Shown here: positions 25,751 to 34,280 of the stretch, in pieces
Layout: each line of letters begins with the position of its first letter
Position numbering within the stretch: the stretch's first letter is position 1
NCBI RefSeq assembly: GCF_013204855.1
Contig: NZ_JABMKZ010000013.1
Coordinates: 62,001 to 126,000, forward strand
From: Paenibacillus alba
Lineage (GTDB): Bacteria; Bacillota; Bacilli; Paenibacillales; NBRC-103111
Direction: 5' to 3'
Length of the DNA: 64,000 bases
Made by a program: the position numbers and the translations under genes
Notes under the pieces: generated by a model
Told to the model about the DNA's origin: nothing
The model's input: the letters and a program-made list of their open reading frames with translations, nothing else
Database searches by the model: none

Positions 25751-27127
25751 TCAGAAATTCGCTAGATAACGCGCATATTGCACAATTTGTTTGACTGATG
25801 GTCTAATTTTCCGCTCATTATTAAGCGGTGTATTATCATCCTTGGACGGTTTGGAGTTTACTTCAAGCAGCCAAACCTTCCCGGTTTTATCAACAGCAAG
25901 ATCGATCCCCAGCTCTCCAAAATGGTTGGGAATTTGTGTTTCAATCCCTTTGGCGATGTCCAAAGAAGCCTTGCGCAGGCGAGCGGTAATGGAGACGCGG
26001 GTAGCCGAGGCAAAAGATGTTTTGGCCAGAGCGCCTGATACCGTTGTGAGACTTCCGCCACGTGCCAGATTGGATACAAAATGCTGGGTTCCGGCGATGC
26101 GCCCAACAATCGAGGTGATGGCCCATTGACCCGTAGCTCCACGCTGAACGAGTGCGCGGAAGTCAACGGGATTGCCGTCAGCTGTGATAAGATCAAGTCC
26201 TTGCTGCAGTTGGTAGCGTTGTGCCTTAAGTTTGCCGGATAATGCTTGAAAAACAGCAGTCAGCGAAGGGAAGGATTGTTTGCGTGCACCGGCGAGATTC
26301 GTAAAATGGCAGACATAGCCCGTTCCTGGTTCTTTGCGAATACGAATAATGCCTTTGCCCAAACTTCCAGTAATGGGTTTAAGGAAAAGCACAGGATGGC
26401 GGGCAGCCATGGTTTTCAGCATCTGATAGTTTTTGAAAAGGTAAGACTCGGGTAAGTATCCATGCAGGCTGTTATCTTTGCGCAAAGCTTGGAATACTTC
26501 CGTTTTGTCCAAATATTTTTCATTGAAGATTTCTGTGGCATAACGAGCTTTGACATCTTTCATGAATTGTTGGACATTCGTTCTGTTCTCAAATCTGCGC
26601 GAAGTGAGCCGATTATAGATGACATTGGGAATCGGGAACGTCTTTTTGCTCCAGGAACCATTAGAATACGAATAGGCGTTTACGGTTTGGGCATTGGCAT
26701 GCATGTCATTAGGCGGAAAAAAGATCACCATCGCTCCAAATTGTTCACACGCATCCGTCATTTCTTTACAAAAAGCGGTAATAGCACCGAATGGACGATC
26801 TTTGGAACCGGCATAAACCCGACTGATCATAACGCCAATCAGAGGCCCAATCGACAAGGTGCTCGTATTTTGCCTATAATGGAGATTGAGTCGGGCTCCT
26901 TGGTATAGACCAATTTTGGAGGCGAGGGTAGGATTTACACGCAGGCTGTTCGACGTAGCGGCGGAGACAACCTTGACATCCTGTTTGGCGGAACCAAATC
27001 GCATGGTTATCGTTTGATTGGTCGGAACTTTCCATTTTTTCGCAATGGCTTCACTTAGAACAACGGTCCGATCATCCAAATAGATGCTGGTGCCTTGAAT
27101 GGATATTCCAACTTTCGTCCTGGTCAA
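25751..27127 (-). CDS. YheC/YheD-family ATP-grasp protein (copy 1, long type)
   Basis: First gene of the five-gene array, 458 residues, YheD-like with the extra N-terminal beta domain (residues ~1-100; SIYLDDRTVVLSEAIAKKW within it). Core motifs: IGPLIGVMISR, VIYNRLTSRRFENR, LFLKPITGSLGKGIIRIR, YQLQQGLDL, DFRALVQRGATGQW and LLEVNSKPSKDD. The start is TTG 27127: AAGGAG lies 9 bases before it, while the ATG at 27172 has no site. The promoter should lie in 27128-27400, shared with divergent yheA; no confident sporulation promoter was found there (a CATACCTT box at 27196-27203 is the nearest match). Confidence 0.86.
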   Translation of the reverse strand: MTRTKVGISIQGTSIYLDDRTVVLSEAIAKKWKVPTNQTITMRFGSAKQDVKVVSAATSNSLRVNPTLASKIGLYQGARLNLHYRQNTSTLSIGPLIGVMISRVYAGSKDRPFGAITAFCKEMTDACEQFGAMVIFFPPNDMHANAQTVNAYSYSNGSWSKKTFPIPNVIYNRLTSRRFENRTNVQQFMKDVKARYATEIFNEKYLDKTEVFQALRKDNSLHGYLPESYLFKNYQMLKTMAARHPVLFLKPITGSLGKGIIRIRKEPGTGYVCHFTNLAGARKQSFPSLTAVFQALSGKLKAQRYQLQQGLDLITADGNPVDFRALVQRGATGQWAITSIVGRIAGTQHFVSNLARGGSLTTVSGALAKTSFASATRVSITARLRKASLDIAKGIETQIPNHFGELGIDLAVDKTGKVWLLEVNSKPSKDDNTPLNNERKIRPSVKQIVQYARYLANF

Positions 27128-27400
27128 TAGCAAACACTCCTTCCAGCATGAGAAAACCCCTATCGAGGCCATTCGAGGATGATCGACCGCGTGTAAAGGT
27201 ATGTTTTATCGCCGATAAGAAAGCTGTTTTCATTAACTAAAAACGCAATCTTTCTTATGTGGGCAAAATGGCATTGCTGTTCAAGCAAAGTAAACTACTC
27301 CATCATATGAGGACATATACCCCTTGGTGCTTATGTATATATGGAAAGTACAAAGGGAAAAGCCCAACCATGAATGAGAGAAATGAGGAGGATAACAAAC

Positions 27401-27736
27401 ATGAACGTACATGATAAGGCATATGAATTGGCAAAAGCGATCAAAGACAGCAATGAGTATAAGGATATGCTGGAAAGCCGCGCTCAAATTGAGCAAGATC
27501 CATCCAGCCAAAGCTTATTGGCGGATTTTCGGCAGCGTCAAGGTGAGCTCCAGCAAAAAATAGGCATGGATGGCATGCCGCCGCAAGAGGATATGGAACA
27601 GTTACAAAAGCTGTACGAGGTGCTTGCGCTTAATCCCCGCATCAATCAATTGTTCGACGCGGAACGCAGATTATCTGTTGTTCTAGAGGATGTACAGCGA
27701 ATTATCGCTGAGCCTTTAACTGCGATGATGAAATGA
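27401..27736 (+). CDS. yheA: YheA/YmcA/YlbF-family protein (UPF0342)
   Basis: An 111-residue, mostly alpha-helical cytoplasmic protein of the YlbF/YheA family, starting NVHDKAYELAKAIKDSNEY and containing ALNPRINQLFDAERRLS. YlbF and YmcA help RNase Y processing in Bacillus, but YheA's own role is unknown. The start ATG 27401 has GAGGAGG 9 bases upstream. In Bacillus subtilis yheA also lies beside yheC and yheD, so this neighbourhood is conserved, here in divergent orientation to the enlarged yheC/D array. A terminator follows at once. Confidence 0.9.
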   Translation: MNVHDKAYELAKAIKDSNEYKDMLESRAQIEQDPSSQSLLADFRQRQGELQQKIGMDGMPPQEDMEQLQKLYEVLALNPRINQLFDAERRLSVVLEDVQRIIAEPLTAMMK

Positions 27737-27742
27737 AAAATA

Positions 27743-27787
27743 GACTATCCCTAAGTTTGAAAATGACTTAGTTGGATAGTCTTTTTT
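27743..27787 (+). terminator. Rho-independent terminator of yheA
   Basis: Arms GACTATCC-CTAAGT (27743-27756) and ACTTAG-TT-GGATAGTC (27766-27781) with a 9-base loop and small bulge, followed by TTTTTT. Confidence 0.85.
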
Positions 27788-28025
27788 ATATTGTCAGTTT
27801 CAGCGGATTTTCAGTTAGTGTTTAAGATGGGATTCAGGCTTCTGGGCAGAGTGTTACCGACAGATCAGATAGCCGAAGACGAAATGATAATCAGTCCAAT
27901 GCCCGTCCAGATCGTTCATCTCAGTCTGAATTGAAATCACATACGCTTTCCAACTCATCCTACTGCAAGCACGCGCGATTTCTGATAGGATTACGGTATG
28001 AGAGAATGTAAAAGGTGAGTGAATC

Positions 28026-29630
28026 ATGCTTCAGTTGTTCGTGGATATGATGGAACGTGTTGGTTTTTTGATAGCGCTTGCGTTTGCCTTCTCCCGCAGC
28101 CGCTGGATGCGCAGTTACATGAGCTATCAGGGTGACAGGGCGTATCAATGGCGCTTCCTGTTCTTTTTTTCAGCTTATGCGATTCTTGCCACGTATTCGG
28201 GTGTGACGGTTTCTGACTATACATACAGGCCTGCACCGTGGATCGGCGAAGTTTCGCCGACTGCGGCGATCGCGAATGCGCGAACCGTTGGCGTTGTGAT
28301 TGCCGGACTGCTCGGCGGGGTAAAAAGCGGGTTCATCGTCGGCCTCTTGGCAGGGATGCATCGCTACAGCTTAGGGGGATTCGTTGCCGTTGCTTGTATG
28401 ATCGCGCCTATTCTGCAAGGTGTCTTGGCAGGACTATGCCGCAATGCGTTCAAGAAGCGCTTCCGTAAAGTATCGTCGGTGCAGCTTGCCTTTCTTGTTG
28501 GATTCATGGCCGAATCCCTACAGATGATTCTTATTCTTGTTTTAGCCAAGCCATGGGATGAGGCGGTTAACTTGGTTTCGCTCATTGGCCTGCCTCAGAC
28601 GCTAGCAAATAGTGTTGGCGTTGCCTTGTATTTTGTGCTGTACAATACGATGGAGCGGGAAGAGGCGCGAATTGGCGCTGAACATGCCCACAAAGCGCTG
28701 CAAATTGCGGATATGACGATGCCGCTGTGGCGGCTGGAGTTCGATAAGGCCGTAGCGGAAATCGGGAAGGTGCTGAATGAGGAGATGAAGGCTGCCGGCG
28801 CATTTTTCAGCAAAGACGGCGAAGCGTGGGTAGCGGAAGGGAGAAAAACACAGCATTGGGACGATCTGCTCATCCGTGTTCCAAATCGGCCGCAGGTTGG
28901 GCAGTTTCGCTTGTATTTTGAGCGGGAACAGGATGACAATCCGTCCCGCAGACGCATGCTGTTCTCCCTCGCGGAGCTGCTTTCCCAGCAGTATGCGTTC
29001 GTCGAATCCGAGAGACAGACACAGTTGTTGGCGGACGCGGAGATTCGCTCGTTGCAGGCGCAAATGAATCCTCACTTCCTGTTTAATGTATTGAACACCG
29101 TCAAATCCTTTATCCGCACGAAACCGGAAGAGGCGCGTCAGATGGTCATGCATTTGTCCAAATTTTTGCGCAAAAATATGAGCCACGGGAACCAGCGCCT
29201 CATCACCATACGTGATGAATACGAATTGGTGATGTCTTACCTCAGCTTGATCAAATCCCGCTTGGGGGATCAGATGGAATTTTACGCTGAAATCGATGAG
29301 AGGCTGCTGGATCACTCGATTCCTCCATTTACGATCCAGCCTCTAATTGAGAATGCCATTGTTCACGGTATTAAAAACAAGCAAGGCATTGGAATCATCA
29401 GACTTACGGTGCAAGAGGAGCACGACAATGGCAAGCCTCGTACGCGTATTACTGTAGAGGATAACGGAGTTGGACTGGAAGCCGCTGAACTGGGCAGTCA
29501 AGGGGAGCACGCCGGCATGGCTTTGCGGAATATCGAGCAGCGTTTGAATTATCATTTCGGCAAAGAGAATCCGCTGGAAATTGAGAGCAAGCTGGGAGAA
29601 GGCACGATGATTAAATTTTGGGTGAGGTGA
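28026..29630 (+). CDS. LytS-type sensor histidine kinase
   Basis: Membrane sensor kinase of 534 residues. The N-terminal half is a 5TM-5TMR_LYT sensor (residues ~5-200, with NARTVGVVIAGLLGGVKSG typical of the family), followed by a GAF-like region (~230-320), the phosphoacceptor segment LQAQMNPHFLFNVLNT with His near 350, and an ATPase domain with QPLIENAIVHGI, VEDNGVGL and GMALRNIEQRL. Its stop is followed within 10 bases by the LytTR regulator. Relatives BtsS/LytS sense pyruvate or related overflow metabolites; the CstA transporter just downstream supports that reading here. Confidence 0.9.
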   Translation: MLQLFVDMMERVGFLIALAFAFSRSRWMRSYMSYQGDRAYQWRFLFFFSAYAILATYSGVTVSDYTYRPAPWIGEVSPTAAIANARTVGVVIAGLLGGVKSGFIVGLLAGMHRYSLGGFVAVACMIAPILQGVLAGLCRNAFKKRFRKVSSVQLAFLVGFMAESLQMILILVLAKPWDEAVNLVSLIGLPQTLANSVGVALYFVLYNTMEREEARIGAEHAHKALQIADMTMPLWRLEFDKAVAEIGKVLNEEMKAAGAFFSKDGEAWVAEGRKTQHWDDLLIRVPNRPQVGQFRLYFEREQDDNPSRRRMLFSLAELLSQQYAFVESERQTQLLADAEIRSLQAQMNPHFLFNVLNTVKSFIRTKPEEARQMVMHLSKFLRKNMSHGNQRLITIRDEYELVMSYLSLIKSRLGDQMEFYAEIDERLLDHSIPPFTIQPLIENAIVHGIKNKQGIGIIRLTVQEEHDNGKPRTRITVEDNGVGLEAAELGSQGEHAGMALRNIEQRLNYHFGKENPLEIESKLGEGTMIKFWVR

Positions 29631-29636
29631 TGGTGT

Positions 29637-30386
29637 GTGGGTTGGAATATAGTCATTGCGGACGATGAAGAGCCGGCTAGAGAAGAACTGATTTATTTGT
29701 TAGAAAGCCATGTGGAGGTGGATAAGGTTACCGCGGCAGCAGGCGGGATGGATGCGATAAAGAAGGTCAAAGAATTATCGCCGGATGTCTTGTTTCTGGA
29801 TATGGACATGCCGGATCTAAACGGGCTGCAGGTTGCTGAAATTGTAGGAGAAATCAATCCGCAGGTGAAAATTGTATTTTCCACAGCTTATGAACAATAT
29901 GCCGTTCATGCGTTTAAGCTTCGTGCGTTTCACTATATGCTTAAGCCGTACGATGAAGAGGATATTGCGATTGTTTTCCGCGAGCTGCGCAAAACACAGC
30001 TTCAGAACGGCGCAGCGACCGCAAGCGGAAGCCATTTGCCATCCGTTAAGACAAGCGTAAAGCTTGCTCTGGAATTAGATGAAGGGATTATTTATGTTTC
30101 GCCGAAAGACATCATGTATATCAGCAAGGAGATCAAGCATGTACAGGTTCACCTCTATGATAAGGCCTATATCGTCTCGTATACCTTATCGGAACTGGAG
30201 CAAAAGCTGGAGCCGTACGGTTTTTTTCGCTGCCACAAAAGCTATCTGGTCAATCTTGCGTCCATTTCTGAAATGAAGGCTTGGGTGAACGGGGCGTATA
30301 ACCTGCTAATGGAAGATGCTGGGCGAAGTACGATACCTGTAAGCCGAAATTATGTGAAGATGCTGCGTTTGAAACTCGAAATTTAA
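29637..30386 (+). CDS. LytTR-family response regulator
   Basis: A 249-residue regulator paired with the LytS-type kinase. The receiver domain (1-120) has IADDEEPAREEL and the phosphoacceptor Asp near residue 55 in LFLDMDMPDLNG, with the Lys in MLKPYDEE. The C-terminal LytTR DNA-binding domain (~145-245) contains VSPKDIMYI, GFFRCHKSYLVNL and IPVSRNYVKMLR. Start is GTG 29637 with GAGGTG upstream. Its likely target is the cstA-like gene starting about 115 bases downstream, as BtsR acts on btsT in E. coli. Confidence 0.92.
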   Translation: MGWNIVIADDEEPAREELIYLLESHVEVDKVTAAAGGMDAIKKVKELSPDVLFLDMDMPDLNGLQVAEIVGEINPQVKIVFSTAYEQYAVHAFKLRAFHYMLKPYDEEDIAIVFRELRKTQLQNGAATASGSHLPSVKTSVKLALELDEGIIYVSPKDIMYISKEIKHVQVHLYDKAYIVSYTLSELEQKLEPYGFFRCHKSYLVNLASISEMKAWVNGAYNLLMEDAGRSTIPVSRNYVKMLRLKLEI

Positions 30387-30448
30387 CATCATGAGGCTCG
30401 AAAATGGCATGTTGCGTTTCAAGTATTCCGCTTGTTTATTAAATAAGC

Positions 30449-30472
30449 TATACTTTTTTGTAAGCGCTAACA
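30449..30472 (+). promoter_or_regulatory. -10 box and CcpA cre site before cstA
   Basis: TGTAAGCGCTAACA at 30459-30472 fits the cre consensus TGWAANCGNTNWCA at every position. A -10-like TATACT lies at 30449-30454, so the cre would cover the transcription start and block transcription when glucose is present. No good -35 was seen, which fits a promoter needing an activator such as the LytTR regulator. Confidence 0.8.
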
Positions 30473-30501
30473 TTCATGTTAATTGGAGGTTGTTCACACC
30501 C

Positions 30502-32571
30502 ATGTTTCTTTTAAAAAACAGAGTTGCTTCCTATGTGATCTGGGCGGTCATTGCCCTGCTTGGTGCGTCAGGTTTCGCGATGCTCGCACTTTCAAGAGGT
30601 GAGAGCATTTCGGCGATATGGCTAATCGTTGCTGCTATTTGTACGTATGCATTCGGGTACCGTTTCTACAGCCGTTTTATCGCCAAAAAGATCTATGAGC
30701 TAAATGACAACCGTGCAACCCCTGCTCATGTTCATAACGATTCCAAAGACTTCGTGCCGACGAATAAATTTGTTTTGTTTGGACACCATTTTGCTGCGAT
30801 CGCAGGAGCAGGACCGCTTGTTGGTCCGATTCTGGCCGCACAGATGGGGTACTTGCCAAGCATTCTCTGGATCATTATCGGTGCTGTTCTTGCGGGCTGC
30901 GTGCAGGATTTTGTGACCCTTGTCGGCTCCATGCGCCGTGACGGTAAGTCACTTGGACAAATGGCCAAGAATGAAGTGGGCCGGTTCAGCGGAACGTTAG
31001 CGTCCATTGCAACGCTAGCCATCTTGATCATCATCGTTGCCGTTCTCGGGCTCGTTGTTGTGAAAGCATTAGCAGAATCCCCGTGGGGCATGTTCACCAT
31101 CGCGATGACGATGCCAATCGCCATTTTTATGGGCTTTTACATGCGCTACATACGTCCGGGCAAAGTGATCGAGGGCTCTATCATTGGCTTCGTTTTGTTG
31201 ATGATCGTTTTGTGGTCAGGCCAGTATATTGCAGAAAGTCCGGCTTTAGCTAAAATGTTTACGTTCACCGCCCCACAAATCGCGGTTCTAATGGTGGTCT
31301 ATGGTCTTATTGCTTCCATTTTGCCCGTCTGGGTGCTGCTTGCTCCGCGGGATTATTTAAGTTCATTTTTGAAAATCGGTGTCATTCTCTTACTCGCTGG
31401 CGGCATTATGGTTATTTTACCGGAATTGAAAATGCCTGCTGTAACGAAGTTTATCGATGGAACCGGGCCTGTATTTTCGGGCAATTTGTTCCCGTTCTTG
31501 TTCATTACGATTGCATGCGGCGCGGTTTCCGGGTTTCATTCATTGATTTCATCCGGAACGACGCCCAAAATGATCGATAGAGAAAGCCATGCGCCGTTTA
31601 TCGGCTTTGCCGGTATGGCGGCAGAATCCTTCGTCGCGGTTATGGCATTGATTGCGGCTTGTTCCTTGGAGCCCGGCCTGTACTTCGCGATGAATTCTTC
31701 ACCGGCTGTCATTGGAACCGATCCTGCAGCAGTCGCTGCCAAAATTTCATCCTGGGGCTTCACCTTAACCCCTGATCAAATTACAGGCACAGCTAGAGAA
31801 ATTGGCGAAAAGACCATTCTCTCCCGAACAGGCGGAGCGCCAACGCTGGCTGTGGGGATGGCTGAAATTTTCTCTACTTTTTTAAGTGGCGCCAAAGCGT
31901 TCTGGTATCATTTCGCGATTTTGTTCGAGGCTGTGTTTATCTTGACTGCCGTGGATGCGGGGACACGCGTCGGCCGGTTTATGCTCCAGGATTTAGTTGG
32001 CAACTTCTATAAACCTTTTGGGCAAACAAAAGATTTCAGGTACAATTTCATAGCTTCGCTGCTTGTTTGCTTGGCTTGGGGATACTTCCTATATCAAGGA
32101 GCTGTCGATCCGTTCGGCGGTATCAACTCTTTATGGGCGCTTTTCGGTATTGCCAACCAAATGCTGGCTGCTATTGCTCTAGCCGTAGCGGTTACGATCA
32201 TGATCAAAATGGGGAAAGCCCGCTATGCCTGGGTAGGCATGATCCCTTTCGTGTTCCTGTCCGTGACTACGCTGACTGCGGGGTTCCAAAAAGCCTTTTC
32301 CGCGAATGCCAGCATCGGATTTATAGCGGCAGCGAAGAAGTATCAAGAGGGTATCGATAAAGGACAAGTCATTGCGCCTGCCAAAAACATGGACGTTATG
32401 CACCAAATCGTAACAAATAATTATATTGATGCGGGGCTAACGATCTTCTTTGGCATCGTTGTTCTTCTGATGATCATCATTTCGATCCGTTTATGGTTCA
32501 ACATTTTGATTCAAAAACAAAAACCGCAATTACAAGAATCGCCGTTTGTCCAATCCACATTCGGAGCGTGA
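30502..32571 (+). CDS. cstA: CstA-family carbon starvation / pyruvate transporter
   Basis: Integral membrane transporter of 689 residues with many TM segments. CstA and its relative BtsT take up peptides or pyruvate with protons. Family landmarks include ATPAHVHNDSKDFVPT, FGHHFAAIAGAGPLVGPILAAQMG, LPVWVLLAPRDYLSSF, GAVSGFHSLISSGTTPK and TAVDAGTRVGRFMLQD. The ATG 30502 is preferred over 30391 because GGAGG lies 12 bases upstream and the protein then starts at its first TM segment, after the cre site. It sits directly behind the LytS/LytTR pair and is followed by its small YbdD-type partner. Confidence 0.93.
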   Translation: MFLLKNRVASYVIWAVIALLGASGFAMLALSRGESISAIWLIVAAICTYAFGYRFYSRFIAKKIYELNDNRATPAHVHNDSKDFVPTNKFVLFGHHFAAIAGAGPLVGPILAAQMGYLPSILWIIIGAVLAGCVQDFVTLVGSMRRDGKSLGQMAKNEVGRFSGTLASIATLAILIIIVAVLGLVVVKALAESPWGMFTIAMTMPIAIFMGFYMRYIRPGKVIEGSIIGFVLLMIVLWSGQYIAESPALAKMFTFTAPQIAVLMVVYGLIASILPVWVLLAPRDYLSSFLKIGVILLLAGGIMVILPELKMPAVTKFIDGTGPVFSGNLFPFLFITIACGAVSGFHSLISSGTTPKMIDRESHAPFIGFAGMAAESFVAVMALIAACSLEPGLYFAMNSSPAVIGTDPAAVAAKISSWGFTLTPDQITGTAREIGEKTILSRTGGAPTLAVGMAEIFSTFLSGAKAFWYHFAILFEAVFILTAVDAGTRVGRFMLQDLVGNFYKPFGQTKDFRYNFIASLLVCLAWGYFLYQGAVDPFGGINSLWALFGIANQMLAAIALAVAVTIMIKMGKARYAWVGMIPFVFLSVTTLTAGFQKAFSANASIGFIAAAKKYQEGIDKGQVIAPAKNMDVMHQIVTNNYIDAGLTIFFGIVVLLMIIISIRLWFNILIQKQKPQLQESPFVQSTFGA

Positions 32572-32577
32572 TGCGTT

Positions 32578-32772
32578 TTGAGAGCGATCTCAGGCTTTAC
32601 GAGCAAGGTGAATTCGACGATTAAAGTCATTTTCAATATTCCGGACTATGCCAAATATGTAAAGCATCAGCAGGAGCGCCACCCAGACGATCCCATTTTG
32701 ACGGAAAAAGAGTTCTACATGCATTCCCTGCATGAGCGTTATGAGAGCGGTAAAATTAACAGGTGCTGTTAA
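32578..32772 (+). CDS. YbdD/YjiX-family small protein (DUF466)
   Basis: A 64-residue protein of the YbdD/YjiX family, which nearly always follows cstA or btsT. Landmarks: NIPDYAKYVKHQQERHPDDP, the KEFY segment, and the C-terminal RCC. The start is TTG 32578; GGAG of the cstA end serves as a distant ribosome site, and the 6-base gap suggests coupling. Its role with the transporter is unknown, but the pairing is strongly conserved. Confidence 0.88.
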   Translation: MRAISGFTSKVNSTIKVIFNIPDYAKYVKHQQERHPDDPILTEKEFYMHSLHERYESGKINRCC

Positions 32773-32780
32773 TTGAAAAA

Positions 32781-32828
32781 GACTCGATCGCTACGGTGAT
32801 GAACCGTGAGATCGAGTTTTTCTTTTTT
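32781..32828 (+). terminator. Rho-independent terminator after cstA operon
   Basis: Stem with arms ACTCGATC...ACGG and CCGT...GATCGAGT around a short loop, followed by TTTTTCTTTTTT. Confidence 0.85.
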
Positions 32829-32986
32829 ATAAGAAGGGGATCATCCCGGGCCCAAAGGATACGATCCTGACTGTGTTAGATTCGTTCCCCTGTTCCAATC
32901 CTGTACTTGCTGCAGGCCGAAGGCCGCTTTAGAGCGGAGGCATTCGTGCTGTAAAGCTGATGATCTCGAATGTCTTTTTTCCGATA

Positions 32987-33015
32987 TTGCGAAACCTGTC
33001 CAAACTGTCTATAGT
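32987..33015 (+). promoter_or_regulatory. Sigma-A-like promoter of the acyltransferase gene
   Basis: TTGCGA (32987-32992), exactly 17 bases, then TATAGT (33010-33015), 42 bases before the acyltransferase start. The rest of the gap 32829-32986 showed nothing else. Confidence 0.55.
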
Positions 33016-33057
33016 AGTTAATGGGCATTTAAGAGGAAAAGAGGATTTGAAACCGAC

Positions 33058-34116
33058 ATGGCAAAAGCAAAAATCACGGAGCTCGATATCGTTCGAGCGC
33101 TCGCTATCCTTGCTGTCGTCCTGATTCATGTTACCGCGGATTGGACAGTGGATCCAGCTTTGAAAGGCAGCAGCACGCAGCTGCTTGTTTTATTTTTAAA
33201 CAAAATCAGCTATTTTGCTGTTCCTGTTTTTATTTTTTTGAGCGGTATCGTGCTGTTCTACATCTATACGGATAATTGGAGCGCTAAGCAGGCCGGTATC
33301 TTTTATTGGAAACGTGTTCGTCAAGTCTTAGTCCCCTATATCGTGTGGTCCTTCTTCTACTATATATACAATCCCTGGCTGTGGACGCCTCATCATCCGA
33401 TCAAGCTTGATTTTGGCGTGTTTTTGGAGCAGCTGAAATGGGCAGATTCCGGCTATCATCTGTATTTCATGATTATTATCGTACAGTTTTATGTACTGTT
33501 TCCGCTGCTGGTATGGGCCGTTAGGAAGGCTGCTTGGTTCAAACGCACATTGGCCTTCTGGGGATTAGCCGTTCAAGCTGGCGTCTACATCTACAGTCAT
33601 TGGTTCGGGACGATCGGCCATAAGCCGGAGCTGTGCATTACCTATTTTGGATATTTTCTCATTGGCGGTGCCATTGGAATGAATTACGGGGCTTTCCGCT
33701 CTTGGCTGGATCGCAACAAAGGCTGGGTGCTGCCCGCAACACTCCTATGTGGACTTACCTATGCGGGACTCTACCTGCTTGGCTTAAAAGGATACAATTT
33801 TGAAAACACATGGTTTGAAATTTTATGGTTGTTGTACAGCGTGGGTATCGGTGTAAGCTTTATTTGGCTGGCGAAATGGTTGCAGCAGAAATGGGGCGGC
33901 TTGGCGCGGTTTTTTGTTTCTTTGGGTTCGGTGTCATTTGGGGTGTATTTAATGCATCCGGCGCTGCTGTCTTTATGGAAATATAAAGTTCATGTGCCAG
34001 GTTCGATTATGCTTTTCAATGTATATAACGCGATTGTGTTTGTTCTGATTGTAGCGATTCCTTGGGTTCTGACGCTGCTATATAGAAAAGTAAGGAAATG
34101 GATTGCGATTTCATAG
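33058..34116 (+). CDS. Acyltransferase 3 family membrane protein (OafA/WecH-like)
   Basis: A 352-residue integral membrane protein with about ten TM segments. Acyltransferase 3 proteins move acetyl or other acyl groups onto extracellular sugars or polymers. The N-terminal family signature is [22 protein letters not shown] with the conserved His in IHV, followed by [31 protein letters not shown] and the late [13 protein letters not shown]. The acceptor is not evident. A ribosome site (GAGG) is somewhat distant from the ATG. It is a single-gene unit with its own promoter and terminator. Confidence 0.88.
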   Translation: MAKAKITELDIVRALAILAVVLIHVTADWTVDPALKGSSTQLLVLFLNKISYFAVPVFIFLSGIVLFYIYTDNWSAKQAGIFYWKRVRQVLVPYIVWSFFYYIYNPWLWTPHHPIKLDFGVFLEQLKWADSGYHLYFMIIIVQFYVLFPLLVWAVRKAAWFKRTLAFWGLAVQAGVYIYSHWFGTIGHKPELCITYFGYFLIGGAIGMNYGAFRSWLDRNKGWVLPATLLCGLTYAGLYLLGLKGYNFENTWFEILWLLYSVGIGVSFIWLAKWLQQKWGGLARFFVSLGSVSFGVYLMHPALLSLWKYKVHVPGSIMLFNVYNAIVFVLIVAIPWVLTLLYRKVRKWIAIS

Positions 34117-34199
34117 ACATCAGCCTGCTAAAGGATGCGACACCTCAGCGTCGTCAGTTGTTGGGCGATATCGGTTCGAACTGCTTTAAGTATTAAAAA

Positions 34200-34251
34200 G
34201 ATTGCCAACCCTCTAACCGGTAAATCCGGCGCAGGGCGGCAATCTTTTTTT
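34200..34251. terminator. Terminator between convergent genes
   Basis: Long stem with outer arms GATTGCC/GGCAATC and partly paired inner sequence CCGG/CCGG, followed by TTTTTTT on the plus strand. It serves the acyltransferase gene; the minus-strand namA-like gene ends 30 bases further on. Confidence 0.8.
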
Positions 34252-34280
34252 GCCTACCAGCAGGTAGGATGTTTAAAAGC

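Noticed and set aside
27128..27300. Sigma-E or sigma-K promoter of the yheC/D array (CATACCTT at 27196-27203)
   Set aside because: The -10-like box has a mismatch and no -35 at correct spacing for either factor was found.
28602..29315. Open frame of 237 codons on the minus strand
   Set aside because: Antisense to the LytS-type kinase, no ribosome site or family motif.
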